From NCBI RefSeq assembly GCF_002843305.1, contig NZ_PGSG01000105.1:62001-126000 (forward strand): a DNA stretch of 64,000 nucleotides. The letters are read 5' to 3'. The position numbers and the translations under genes were made by a program. The stretch is from Streptomyces barkulensis (lineage in GTDB: Bacteria > Actinomycetota > Actinomycetes > Streptomycetales > Streptomycetaceae). Below are positions 18,598 through 26,782 of the stretch, piece after piece; the stretch's first letter is position 1, and every line of letters starts with the position of its first letter. The notes beneath the pieces are model-generated. The model made no database searches, had not been told where the DNA came from, and saw nothing but the letters and a program-made list of their open reading frames with translations.

Positions 18598-19215
18598 GTG
18601 ACAGAGGTGGAACGGGCCGGCGAGCAGCCGGGCGAGGCGCAGACCGAGACCGAGACCGTGGACACAGCCGCCGGCCGGGCCGCGACCGAGGCCGGCGGGC
18701 CCGGGAGCGACGACGTGCCGGCCCCCCGCGGCCGGCGGCGGACCGTGGAACTCGCCATCGTGGCGGCCGTCGCCTACGCCCTGGACCTGATCACCAAGAT
18801 TCTCGTGGTCGAGAAGCTGGAGGGCCACGACCCGATCGAGGTGATCGGCACCTGGCTGCGGTTCCAGGCCGTGCGCAACCCGGGCGCGGCCTTCGGCATC
18901 GGCGAGGCCCTCACCATCGTCTTCACCGTCATCGCGGCGGCCGTGATCGTGGTGATCGCGCGGATCGCCCGCAAGCTCTACAGCACCCCCTGGGCCATCG
19001 CGCTCGGACTGCTGCTGGGCGGGGCCCTGGGCAACCTCACCGACCGGGTCTTCCGCTCGCCCGGGGTCTTCCAGGGCCATGTGGTGGACTTCATCGCGCC
19101 CGCCCACTTCGCCGTCTTCAACCTGGCCGACTCGGCGATCGTCTGCGGCGGGGTGCTGATCGTACTGCTGTCCTTCCGGGGCCTGGACCCCGACGGGACC
19201 GTCCACAAGGACTGA
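18598..19215 (+). CDS. lspA: Lipoprotein signal peptidase LspA
   Basis: A 205-aa membrane aspartyl protease that removes signal peptides from prolipoproteins after Lgt modification (lgt is at 59817). An acidic N-terminal extension of about 45 residues precedes four membrane helices. The two catalytic aspartates are present: D149 in GNLTDR and D178 in [15 protein letters not shown] is a further signature. The start GTG 18598 appears leaderless. rluD-type synthase follows after about 110 bases, a pairing seen in many bacteria. Confidence 0.96.
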   Translation: MTEVERAGEQPGEAQTETETVDTAAGRAATEAGGPGSDDVPAPRGRRRTVELAIVAAVAYALDLITKILVVEKLEGHDPIEVIGTWLRFQAVRNPGAAFGIGEALTIVFTVIAAAVIVVIARIARKLYSTPWAIALGLLLGGALGNLTDRVFRSPGVFQGHVVDFIAPAHFAVFNLADSAIVCGGVLIVLLSFRGLDPDGTVHKD

Positions 19216-19324
19216 CCGGAGCCGGCCGCGGCGGGCCTCTCCCGGCCCGCCGGGAGGGGCCCGCCGGATGCGTGCCCCGGCCCGCCGGGCGGGGGCGCCG
19301 TGCGCTTCCGGCATACTCGACCGG

Positions 19325-20266
19325 GTGAGCCAGCTTCCCGAGATCCGCACCCTGCCCGTACCCGACGGCCTGGAGGGCGAGCGCATAGACGCGGCCCTGG
19401 CCAGGATGTTCGGCTTCTCCCGTACGAAGGCGGCCGAGCTGGCCGCCACGGGGAAGGTCCGGCTCGACGGCGGCGAGGTCGGCAAGTCCGAGCGTGTGCG
19501 CGGCGGAGCCTGGATCGAGGTCGAGATGCCCGCGCCGCCCGCACCGGTCCAGGTGGTGGCCGAGCCCGTGGCGGGCATGGAGATCGTGCACGACGACGAC
19601 GACATCGTGGTCGTCGCCAAGCCGATCGGCGTGGCCGCCCACCCCAGCCCCGGCTGGAGCGGCCCCACCGTGATCGGTGGGCTGGCCGCCGCCGGCTTCC
19701 GCGTCTCCACCTCGGGCGCGGCCGAGCGGCAGGGCATCGTGCACCGGCTGGACGTGGGCACGTCCGGCCTGATGGTGGTCGCCAAGTCCGAGCGCGCCTA
19801 CACCCTGCTCAAGCAGCAGTTCCGCGAGCGCACGGTCGACAAGCGCTACCACGCGCTCGTCCAGGGCCACCCCGACCCGCTCAGCGGCACGATCGACGCG
19901 CCCATCGGGCGGCACCCCGTCCACGACTACAAGTGGGCCGTCACCGCCGACGGCAAGCCGTCGGTCACCCACTACGACCTCATCGAGGCGTTCCGGGCCG
20001 CCAGCCTGCTCGACATCAAGCTGGAGACCGGCCGCACCCACCAGATCCGCGTCCACATGGCCGCCCACCGGCACCCGTGCGTCGGCGACACCACCTACGG
20101 AGCCGATCCGACGCTGGCCGGGCGCCTGGGACTGACCCGGCAGTGGCTGCACGCGGTACGGCTGGGCTTCGAGCACCCGGCGGACGGCCGCTGGACGGAG
20201 TTCTCCAGCGACTACCCCGACGACCTGCAGACCGCCCTGGACCGGATCCGGGCCGAGAGCGCGTAG
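19325..20266 (+). CDS. RluD-type 23S rRNA pseudouridine synthase
   Basis: A 313-aa RluA/RluD family pseudouridine synthase, likely acting on helix 69 of 23S rRNA. An S4 RNA-binding domain (residues about 12-75; [24 protein letters not shown]) precedes the catalytic domain. The catalytic aspartate is D143 in [16 protein letters not shown]. Later motifs are KRYHALVQG and the C-terminal [13 protein letters not shown] chose GTG 19325: CATACT at 19312-19317 lies seven bases upstream, pointing to a leaderless message. Upstream in-frame codons add only low-complexity residues. Confidence 0.92.
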   Translation: MSQLPEIRTLPVPDGLEGERIDAALARMFGFSRTKAAELAATGKVRLDGGEVGKSERVRGGAWIEVEMPAPPAPVQVVAEPVAGMEIVHDDDDIVVVAKPIGVAAHPSPGWSGPTVIGGLAAAGFRVSTSGAAERQGIVHRLDVGTSGLMVVAKSERAYTLLKQQFRERTVDKRYHALVQGHPDPLSGTIDAPIGRHPVHDYKWAVTADGKPSVTHYDLIEAFRAASLLDIKLETGRTHQIRVHMAAHRHPCVGDTTYGADPTLAGRLGLTRQWLHAVRLGFEHPADGRWTEFSSDYPDDLQTALDRIRAESA

Positions 20267-20297
20267 CACGTACGCCGCGGGGCCGCGGCGTACGTGC
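20266..20297 (+). terminator. Terminator after the RluD-type synthase
   Basis: A 15-bp inverted repeat (20266-20280 and 20283-20297) begins in the stop codon. It lies between convergent genes, so it may serve both. Confidence 0.75.
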
Positions 20298-20355
20298 GAG
20301 GCGTACACCCCGCGGCCCCGCGGGCCCCCGCCGGGCCGGCCGCCCGGCCTGTGTC

Positions 20356-21486
20356 TCAGCCGGGCTTGCGCGCGTCCGGTATCCCCGGCCGCCCGCCGTT
20401 CGCCCGGCCGTCCACACCCGTCCCCTCCCGCTCCGGTCCCCCCTCGAAGGCCGGGGCGGGGGCCGCCTGCGCGGTGGTGACGCGGGGCAGGGCGTAGGGG
20501 TGCTCCCGGTGGAGCCAGGTGATCAGCCCCTCGCGGACCTGGCAGCGCAGCGTCCAGATGTCGTCGGGGGTGCGCGCCGTCATCGTCGCGCGGACCTCGA
20601 CCGTGGTGGGCGTGGAGTCGGTCACCACCAGGCCGTGGCCGCGGCCGTCCCAGGCATCGCTGGCACGCACGATCTCCTCGGTCTTCCGCCGGATCTCGGC
20701 GATCGGCGCCGAGTGGTCGAGGTGGAGGTAGACGGTGCCGGTCATCTGCGGATTGCCGCGGGTCCAGTTCTCGAAGGGCTTGCTGGTGAAGTAGGACACC
20801 GGCATGGTGATCCTGCGCTCGTCCCAGGTGAGGACCACCAGGTAGGAGGTGGTGATCTCCTCGACCGTCCCCCACTCGCCGTCCACGATCACCGTGTCGC
20901 CGATGCGCACCATGTCGCCGAAGGCGATCTGCAGGCCGGCGAAGAGGTTGCCCAGCGTGGACTGGGCGGCGATACCGGCGACGATGCCCAGCACACCGGC
21001 GGAGGCCAGCATGGAGGCGCCCAGCTTCTCCATCGTGGGGAACTGCAGCAGCATCGCCGCGCCGGCGATCACGGTGACCACCGCCGTGGCCAGCCGCTTG
21101 ATCAGCGTCAGCTGGGTGCGCACCCGCCGCACCCGCGCCGCGTCATGGGCGATTCCGGCGTACCGGGAGTAGGCCGTCTCCACGACGGCGGTCAGCACCC
21201 GCAGCATCAGCCACGCGGCGGCCCCGATCATTATCAGGTTCAGCCACAGGTCGACGGCCTTCTGGTGGTCCCTGGCCAGGTGCGTCTCGTCCGAGAAGGC
21301 GTTGAGCAGACCGACGAAGACCACCGCCTGAAGCGGGACCCGGCCGCTGCGCAGCAGACCCCACAGCGGAGTCTCCGGATGCCGGGCGTCCATGCGCCGC
21401 AGCGCGCGGTCCACCGCCCAGCCGACGGCGAACGCCAGGGCGATGGCGCCGCCGAAGACGATCAGCGGTCGCAGCACGTTCTCCAT
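20356..21486 (-). CDS. MscS-family mechanosensitive channel
   Basis: A 376-aa membrane protein with a hydrophobic N-terminal part of about four helices (residues 1-160) and an MscS beta domain. Pore-lining sequence ASMLASAGVLGIVAGIAAQSTLGNLFAGLQIAF matches the TM3 and following beta domain of MscS (IGDTVIVDGEWGTVEEITTSYLVV). It would release ions on osmotic downshock. I chose ATG 21486 with an AGGAG about 12 bases upstream, because the extra 23 residues of the longer frame look non-native. The C-terminus is short, variable and Pro-rich. Confidence 0.9.
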   Translation of the reverse strand: MENVLRPLIVFGGAIALAFAVGWAVDRALRRMDARHPETPLWGLLRSGRVPLQAVVFVGLLNAFSDETHLARDHQKAVDLWLNLIMIGAAAWLMLRVLTAVVETAYSRYAGIAHDAARVRRVRTQLTLIKRLATAVVTVIAGAAMLLQFPTMEKLGASMLASAGVLGIVAGIAAQSTLGNLFAGLQIAFGDMVRIGDTVIVDGEWGTVEEITTSYLVVLTWDERRITMPVSYFTSKPFENWTRGNPQMTGTVYLHLDHSAPIAEIRRKTEEIVRASDAWDGRGHGLVVTDSTPTTVEVRATMTARTPDDIWTLRCQVREGLITWLHREHPYALPRVTTAQAAPAPAFEGGPEREGTGVDGRANGGRPGIPDARKPG

Positions 21487-21626
21487 GGTGGTGTGAACTC
21501 CTCGGAAGACTCCAGGGGATGGAAAAAGAACCCCACCGACCGTACCTGGCACCATGGGAGGACTCCGCCTCCCGGCACGGCGCCGTGACGTGGATCATGA
21601 GGCTGACCTGCTAAGGAAGTGACACC

Positions 21627-22217
21627 GTGCCCACCGTTGTGATGTTCCACTCCGCCTACGGGCCGCGCCCCGCCGTCGAGGAGGCGGCCGTCAGGCTGAG
21701 GGAGGCCGGGCACGAGGTCCACACCCCCGACCTGTACGGCGGGCGGACGGCCCGGACGGTCGAGGAGGGTATGGCGATCAAGGACGGGATCGGCCGCGAC
21801 GAACTGCTGAGGAGGGCCGTCGCCGCCACCGCCGCCCTCTCCGAGCGCGGGGTGGTGTACGCCGGATTCTCCCTGGGCGGTGCGATCGCCCAGACCCTCG
21901 CGCTCGCCGACACCCGCGCCCGCGGACTGCTGCTCCTGCACGGCACCTCCGACATCCCCGAGGACGCGGCCGTCGACGACCTGCCCGTGCAGCTCCACGT
22001 CGCCGACCCCGACCCGTTCGAGCCGCACGACTGGCTGAACGCCTGGTACCTGCGGATGCGGCGGGCGGGCGCGGACGTCGAGGTGCACCGCTACCCCGGG
22101 GCCGGGCACCTGTTCACCGACCCCGGCCTGCCGGACCACGACGAGGAGGCGGCCGAGCGGACCTGGCGGACCGCACTCGGCTTCCTGGCGGAGCTGGAGG
22201 AGACGGCGGGCCGCTGA
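21627..22217 (+). CDS. Dienelactone hydrolase family alpha/beta hydrolase
   Basis: A 196-aa compact alpha/beta hydrolase. The nucleophile elbow GFSLGG (Ser near residue 77) has serine in place of the cysteine of classical dienelactone hydrolase. The acid is probably in VADPDPFEPHD, and the histidine is in GAGHLF near residue 155. The family signature HTPDLYGG follows the N-terminal strand VVMFHSAYG. GTG 21627 is preceded by AAGGAAG. Substrate unknown. It is transcribed divergently from the MscS gene. Confidence 0.85.
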   Translation: MPTVVMFHSAYGPRPAVEEAAVRLREAGHEVHTPDLYGGRTARTVEEGMAIKDGIGRDELLRRAVAATAALSERGVVYAGFSLGGAIAQTLALADTRARGLLLLHGTSDIPEDAAVDDLPVQLHVADPDPFEPHDWLNAWYLRMRRAGADVEVHRYPGAGHLFTDPGLPDHDEEAAERTWRTALGFLAELEETAGR

Positions 22218-22253
22218 CCCCCACCGGCCGCCGGCCGCCGGCCGCCGGACCGG

Positions 22254-22286
22254 GTGCGGGAGGCCCGCGCCCCGGGCCTCCCGCAC
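22254..22286. terminator. Terminator between the hydrolase and phoD
   Basis: A perfect 14-bp inverted repeat (22254-22267 and 22273-22286) with a 5-base loop separates two convergent genes, so it probably works in both directions. It is preceded by a short CCGGCCG direct-repeat run at about 22225-22249. Confidence 0.8.
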
Positions 22287-22296
22287 GAGGAGAGCC

Positions 22297-23955
22297 TCAG
22301 CGCACGGGGTCCTCCGCGCGCTCCACCCGCTGCGTACCCGAGCGGGTCCGGTAGGAGCGCACATGGACGGCGGACGCCCGCGGGTCGGTCTTGTCCGACA
22401 GCGCGTAGTAGTCCATCTGGGTCCGCTCGGCGTCCACGTCGAGGACGCCGTAGCCGTGCGAGTCCATGTCGAGCCACTTGGTGTGCCGGTTGGCGGCGCG
22501 TATGGCGGTCTCCGCGACGGAGGAGACGGTGTGCGGCGGCACCCTGAGGATGTCGTCGATGTTGTCGGAGGTGACGGAGGTGACCACGAACTCCGTGGCC
22601 ACCGGACGCTGGAGCGGGTAGGTCGCGGCCCGCAGGGGCACGTCGTTGGCGAAGGCCATGTGGATGTCGCCGGTGAGGAAGACGGTGTTGCCGATGCCGC
22701 GGTCGCGCAGATGCGTCAGCAGCTCGCTGCGGTCGTCGGTGTAGCCGTCCCACTGGTCGACGTTGACGGCCAGGCCCTCGCGGGGCACGCCGAGCAGTTC
22801 GGCCAGCGGCCCGAGCAGGTACGCCGGCACGGAGCCGAAGGCCATCGGGGAGATCATCACCGAGGTGCCCACCAGGTGCCACCGGGCGCCGGAGGAGGCC
22901 AGGGAGGACTTCAGCCAGTCCAGCTGCGCGCGGCCGGTGATGGTGCGGTCGGGATCGTCCACCTCGCCGCTGCCGATGCCCGCCTGGCGGTCGCGGAAGG
23001 AGCGCAGGTCGAGCAGGTGGAGGTCGGCGAGGTCGCCGAAGCGCAGCCGCCGGTAGACGGTGCCCTCGACGGAGGGGCGCACGGGCATCCACTCGAAGTA
23101 CGCCCGGCGCGCGGCCGCGACTCGCGCCGCCCAGTCGCCCTCCGCGCCGGGGGTGTGGTTCTCCGCGCCGCCGGACCAGGCGTCGTTGGCCGTCTCGTGG
23201 TCGTCCCAGATCGCGATCACCGGGTGCGCGGCGTGCAGCGCCTGGAGATCGGCATCGCCCTTGTAGTGGGCGTGGCGCTGCCGGTAGTCGGCCAGGGTGA
23301 CCGTCTCGTGGGCGGGGCGCATCTCGCGGACGACCCCGTCCTTGAGCGGGTACTCGCCCTTGCCGTACTCGTAGATGTAGTCGCCCAGGTGGAGGACGGC
23401 GTCCAGGTCGGCACGGGCGGCGAGGTGGCGGTAGGCGGAGAAGAAGCCGCTCTCGTAGTGGGAGCAGGAGACCACCCCGAAGCGGACGCGGTCCGCGGCC
23501 GATCCGTCGGCGGGCGCGGTGCGGGTGCGGCCGGCCGGGGAGAGGACGCCCCCGGCCGAGAAGCGGTAGTGGTACCCGGTGGCCGGGCGCAGCCCGCGCA
23601 CATCGGCCTTGACGGTGTGGTCGGCCTCCGCGGTGGCGGTGGTGCGGCCGGAGGCGACGACGCGGGTGAAGGCGCGGTCCTCGGCGACCTCCCAGGAGAC
23701 CTCCACGGGCGCGCCCACTCCGGATCCGGGCGTCGCGTCGGGGGAGGGGGTGACCCGGGTCCACAGCAGGACGCCGTCGGGCAGCGGGTCGCCGGAGGCG
23801 ACGCCGTGGGCGAAGGCCGGGCCGTCCGCGGCCCGGGCGCGCTGCGGGGTGCTCAGCGGCAGCAGCGCGGCGCCGGCGGCGGTCGCGGCGGTGGCCGCGA
23901 CGACCGTGCGCCGCGTGGGGGCAGGGGTGTGGGATGCGGTGTGGGTGTCGGTCAC
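22297..23955 (-). CDS. phoD: Alkaline phosphatase PhoD, Tat-exported
   Basis: A 552-aa secreted phosphodiesterase/alkaline phosphatase of the PhoD family (metallophosphatase fold, Ca and Fe dependent). The N-terminus has a Tat signal ([19 protein letters not shown], twin Arg at residues 15-16) and a likely cleavage after ARA near residue 42. The PhoD N-terminal domain ([23 protein letters not shown]) is followed by the catalytic domain with [34 protein letters not shown] and [10 protein letters not shown]. It would recover phosphate from extracellular esters. It starts at ATG 23955. A possible PHO box lies upstream. Confidence 0.95.
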   Translation of the reverse strand: MTDTHTASHTPAPTRRTVVAATAATAAGAALLPLSTPQRARAADGPAFAHGVASGDPLPDGVLLWTRVTPSPDATPGSGVGAPVEVSWEVAEDRAFTRVVASGRTTATAEADHTVKADVRGLRPATGYHYRFSAGGVLSPAGRTRTAPADGSAADRVRFGVVSCSHYESGFFSAYRHLAARADLDAVLHLGDYIYEYGKGEYPLKDGVVREMRPAHETVTLADYRQRHAHYKGDADLQALHAAHPVIAIWDDHETANDAWSGGAENHTPGAEGDWAARVAAARRAYFEWMPVRPSVEGTVYRRLRFGDLADLHLLDLRSFRDRQAGIGSGEVDDPDRTITGRAQLDWLKSSLASSGARWHLVGTSVMISPMAFGSVPAYLLGPLAELLGVPREGLAVNVDQWDGYTDDRSELLTHLRDRGIGNTVFLTGDIHMAFANDVPLRAATYPLQRPVATEFVVTSVTSDNIDDILRVPPHTVSSVAETAIRAANRHTKWLDMDSHGYGVLDVDAERTQMDYYALSDKTDPRASAVHVRSYRTRSGTQRVERAEDPVR

Positions 23956-24006
23956 GGCCGCAGATGCTACGTGCCGGTAGGGCTACGGGACAGGGCGCCG
24001 GAAAGA

Positions 24007-24039
24007 GTTCGCCAACCGGTCGAACGGTGTTGTCCTGAA
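24007..24039. promoter_or_regulatory. Possible PHO box upstream of phoD
   Basis: Three 11-bp-spaced elements GTTCGCCAACC, GGTCGAACGGT and GTTGTCCTGAA resemble the PhoP direct-repeat unit of Streptomyces (consensus starting GTTCACC). They lie about 50-85 bases upstream of the phoD start, read on the opposite strand. Only the first unit fits well, so this is tentative. Confidence 0.35.
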
Positions 24040-24130
24040 AGCGCTGTGAGCCGGACCGGGCCGTGCCGGGCCGCATCGGCGGCCCGGCGCCGGCGGCACC
24101 GGGAGCGGTGCCGCCGGACTGCCGGCCGAC

Positions 24131-24346
24131 TCACTTGACGCCGAGCTTCTCCAGTTCGGCGGGCAGCGTGCCGACCACGACGTCCTTGCCGTCGATCCGG
24201 ACGGCCGGGGTCCCGTGGCCCGGCGTCACCGGAGCAGTGGACCGACTGCTCCGGGGCCCGTCGCGGCCGATGGTGCTCAGACGCGCGCTACCCCCGGACG
24301 GCCCGTCAGGCCACACCGTCCTTGCGGTTGCAGAGGTGCGGCTCAC
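24131..24346 (-). pseudogene. C-terminal remnant of a thioredoxin-fold (DsbA-like) protein
   Basis: This short frame ends GTPAVRIDGKDVVVGTLPAE followed by LEKLGVK, resembling the cis-Pro loop and C-terminal helix of DsbA-type proteins. Compare GTPTFKMNGEKL in the intact DsbA-like gene at 24884. The N-terminal half of the frame (upstream of about 24228) looks like out-of-frame sequence, with no CxxC. A 10-bp perfect inverted repeat at 24229-24254 marks where the similarity ends. It is best read as the surviving 3' end of a deleted or rearranged gene; the family assignment rests on about 30 residues. Confidence 0.45.
24229..24254. terminator. 10-bp inverted repeat, possible terminator
   Basis: CCGGAGCAGT (24229-24238) and ACTGCTCCGG (24245-24254) form a hairpin just beyond the interrupted secreted-protein gene on the minus strand. 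It may terminate that gene and also marks the breakpoint of the DsbA-like remnant. Confidence 0.5.
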
Positions 24347-24695
24347 CGGAGGCGCCGTCCTGCAGGCAGACCGTCAGCCGCACCTTGCTGCCCTCGGGGA
24401 ACGACTCGTTCACCGCGACGCACTGATTGCCGCTGCCGTTGGCGTCCTGCAGGCTGCCGAAACGGGTCTGCGACGGAGTGAAGGCGATCCAGTCCGCCAC
24501 GACGCGCTTGCCGTCCGAGCGGGTGTCACAGACCCCGAAGTGCTCTCCTTCGGCGGTGAAAGTGGCGTAGCCTCCCTACCCCGCGTCGTTGGTGTAGACG
24601 AGGATGTCGGTCTGGGCGGCGGCAGGCGTAGTACCCACGGCCATCGCGGCCGCGGCGGTTGCGGCGATGATTCCGGCCGAGTACCTGCGCTTCAT
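24306..24695 (-). pseudogene. Small secreted protein gene with in-frame TAG
   Basis: From ATG 24695 the frame encodes a clear Sec signal peptide (MKRRYSAGIIAATAAAAMAV, cleavage probably after AAA near residue 27). Codon 40 is TAG (24578-24576), after which the same frame continues to TGA at 24308-24306, giving 129 positions in all. The downstream part (GGYATFTAEGEHFGVCDTRSDGKRVV, split here by neither gap nor frameshift) has four cysteines. It resembles the small secreted actinobacterial proteins with a TF...GE...VCD.RADG pattern. One substitution disables it; readthrough, sequence error or true decay are all possible. The function is unknown. Confidence 0.7.
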
Positions 24696-24809
24696 ATCAG
24701 GGTTCCCCTCTTTTGGTGATCAACATCGGCTATGGAACGAGAGGGTTCATGTCCCTGTCAAGTAATTAAGGATATTGGCTTGATCTGCACCTGTGGGTAC
24801 GGTGCCGGT
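24696..24809. other. Low-GC intergenic segment
   Basis: This segment contains runs such as caagtaattaaggatattgg, far below the GC content of the neighbours. It holds the upstream region of the interrupted secreted-protein gene (ribosome site AAGAGGGGAACC before the ATG) and suggests imported DNA. I see no gene in it. Confidence 0.5.
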
Positions 24810-24867
24810 GTCTCAAACGATCGGGCCGGACGAACGGGGCGCACCCTGTTCGTCCGGCCCGTGAGAC
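24810..24867 (-). terminator. Terminator of the DsbA-like gene
   Basis: A 14-bp inverted repeat (24822-24835 and 24848-24861) is extended by GTCTCA/TGAGAC (24810-24815 and 24862-24867) after an internal bulge. It lies just past the stop at 24884. Confidence 0.8.
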
Positions 24868-24883
24868 GGTGCCGCTTCGGGGC

Positions 24884-25708
24884 CTACTTCTTCAGCGCCC
24901 TGTCCACAGCCGCGTTGAGCTGGTCCGGCGTGATGATCGGGGCACCCTCCTGGGCGCCCTCGACCGTCAGCTTCTCGCCGTTCATCTTGAACGTCGGGGT
25001 GCCGGTGACGCCGCTCTCGTCGAACTTCTTCGACATCTCCAGGGCCCACCGGTCGAAGGTGCCGTTGGTGACGTCCTTCTCGAACTCGGTGTTCCCCTTG
25101 AGCTCCTTGACCTCCTCGGCGACCTCGAGGAGGTAGTCGTCGTCGGCGAACTTGTCCTCGGACTCGGCCGGGTGGTTCTCCTCCGAGTACAGGGCCTTCT
25201 TGTACTCCAGGAAGGCGTCCGGGCTGACGTTCAGGGCCGCGCCGAGAGCACTCAGGGAGTTCTTCGAACCGTTGCCCCTGGCCATGTTGTCGATGAAGGT
25301 GGCCATCGTGTAGGACGCCCGGTACTTGCCGTCCTCGACGTCCTTGATCACGGTCTCGCCCGAGGCCTGCTCGAAGGCGGCGCACGTCGGGCAGCGCATG
25401 TCCTCGTAGATCTCGAGGACCGGAGCGCCCTTCTCGCCGATCATGATCGTGGTGCCCTTGTCGCCGGAGGTGTTCGCCGGCTTGACGAGCTTCTTCTCGG
25501 CGGCCGCGCTCCAGTCGGTGCCACTGCCGCCGTCGTCCATGTTGGCGACGGCGAAGCCGACGCCGCCCGCGACCGCGAGGATCGCCAGCACCGAGCCGCC
25601 GACGACCGCCTGGCGGCGCAGCTTGTCCTTCTTGGCCTGCTTCTCCCGCTCGGCCCGCAGCCGCTCGCGGGCGGCGCGCTTGGCTTCCTGGCTGTTGCGC
25701 TTGCTCAT
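24884..25708 (-). CDS. Membrane-anchored DsbA-like thioredoxin-fold protein
   Basis: A 274-aa protein with a basic cytoplasmic N-terminus, one membrane helix (residues about 35-54, VVGGSVLAILAVAGGVGFAV) and an extracytoplasmic DsbA-like (Thioredoxin_4) domain. The active site is C106-P-T-C109 in YEDMRCPTCAAFE, and the cis-Pro loop is VTGTPTFKMNG near the C-terminus. It is expected to oxidise or isomerise thiols in exported proteins. ATG 25708 overlaps no gene; the membrane protein upstream may be co-transcribed (49-base gap). The N-terminal KRNSQEAKRAARERLRAER run is typical of the actinobacterial group. Confidence 0.9.
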   Translation of the reverse strand: MSKRNSQEAKRAARERLRAEREKQAKKDKLRRQAVVGGSVLAILAVAGGVGFAVANMDDGGSGTDWSAAAEKKLVKPANTSGDKGTTIMIGEKGAPVLEIYEDMRCPTCAAFEQASGETVIKDVEDGKYRASYTMATFIDNMARGNGSKNSLSALGAALNVSPDAFLEYKKALYSEENHPAESEDKFADDDYLLEVAEEVKELKGNTEFEKDVTNGTFDRWALEMSKKFDESGVTGTPTFKMNGEKLTVEGAQEGAPIITPDQLNAAVDRALKK

Positions 25709-25757
25709 GGGGGTGTGTTCTCCGTGTCCGGTTCGTATTGGGTGGGGACGGTGGTGC

Positions 25758-26450
25758 TCAGGCGGCGAGGGCCGCGGAGCACGGAGGTCCGCGCCGTACG
25801 ACGGAGTGGGTCAGCACAGGGAGCGCGCGGTGCGCGCGGGTGCGGTGGGCGGGGCGCGGCACACGGCCGCAGGCCTCGCCGGCCGAACTTCGGGCTCCCA
25901 CCGCCCGCAGCAGCGGCCGGAAGACGGCCGCCGCGGCGGCGCGCAGCAGCCGGGAGAGCGCCGCGTCGCCCCGGTGCAGCCACGCGGCCGCCGTCAGGCC
26001 GACGGCCACATGCGCGGCCAGCAGCAGCCACGGGGCGGCCGGGTGGGCGGCCACGGACAGCGGGGACGCGCCGGAGGCGGTCATCCGCGCCAGCGGCGTG
26101 CCGAAGTCGCCTCCCGCGCACAGCAGGTCCAGGCCGACCGCGCGCAGCGGCCCGGCCACCGGGCCGCCGGCCTGCCCGTAGCAGGCGTGCTGGCCGGTGG
26201 TGAAGACGGTGTCGGCGGCCAGTTCCAGCGGTACCAGCAGCGCGGCGATAGCCCGGAAGCCCCGCTCGCGTCCGGCGAGGGCGAAGGCGATCACGAACAC
26301 CGTCGCGCCGACCGCCAGGAGCGGCGGATACGGCAGGGGGCCGGCCGAGAGCAGCACATGGGCGCCCGCGGACAGCACGAGGCACACCGCGGTGAAGACC
26401 GCGGCGCGCACCGCCCGGATGCCTGTGTCGGTGAAGCCGGTCCTGCCCAT
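25758..26450 (-). CDS. Integral membrane protein of unknown function
   Basis: A 230-aa protein with about four predicted membrane helices (residues 13-35, 43-60, 64-85 and 140-160) and an Arg-rich C-terminal tail. I recognise no motif. ATG 26450 is chosen over the much longer frame because the upstream part is low-complexity. CACACT at 26464-26459 (minus strand) lies eight bases before it, suggesting a leaderless message. It lies upstream of, and is oriented with, the DsbA-like gene, so a role in the same envelope process is possible but unproven. Confidence 0.65.
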   Translation of the reverse strand: MGRTGFTDTGIRAVRAAVFTAVCLVLSAGAHVLLSAGPLPYPPLLAVGATVFVIAFALAGRERGFRAIAALLVPLELAADTVFTTGQHACYGQAGGPVAGPLRAVGLDLLCAGGDFGTPLARMTASGASPLSVAAHPAAPWLLLAAHVAVGLTAAAWLHRGDAALSRLLRAAAAAVFRPLLRAVGARSSAGEACGRVPRPAHRTRAHRALPVLTHSVVRRGPPCSAALAA

Positions 26451-26782
26451 CGCAGCCGAGTGTGCCACGGGCTCCGCTAAGAAGTGCCTAAAGAACGGGC
26501 GCCGGGTGAGGATCGCAACACGACCGAAGCCCGCGGCCGCGGGTGTGGGCGGTGTGACCTGTGTGGCACCGGAGGTCGCACGGCGGGGGCGCACGGGATC
26601 CCGGGAGGGCTCACGGGGGCGTGGCGGCGGCCCGGCGCGGGGCCGCCCGGCGGGACACGCGGCGGGGACACGCGGCGGGGCCCGGCGCACCCGCCGTGCG
26701 ACGGCTCCCACCGGCCCCGGGACGTAGACTTCGGACCCGTTCAGGGAACCGCCGCACGCCCGCTCGTTGGAGGACATCCGCC
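26451..26782. other. Divergent intergenic region upstream of dnaE
   Basis: About 330 GC-rich bases. TAGACT at 26725-26730 is a good -10 for dnaE but without a clear -35. A 13-bp near-tandem repeat around GGGACACGCGGCG occurs at about 26652-26678. The dnaE ribosome site GGAGG is at 26769-26773. No gene seen. Confidence 0.4.

Noticed and set aside
22225-22250. CCGGCCG repeats as a CRISPR-like or mobile feature.
   Set aside because: They are short GC-rich runs before a terminator without spacers or flanking genes.
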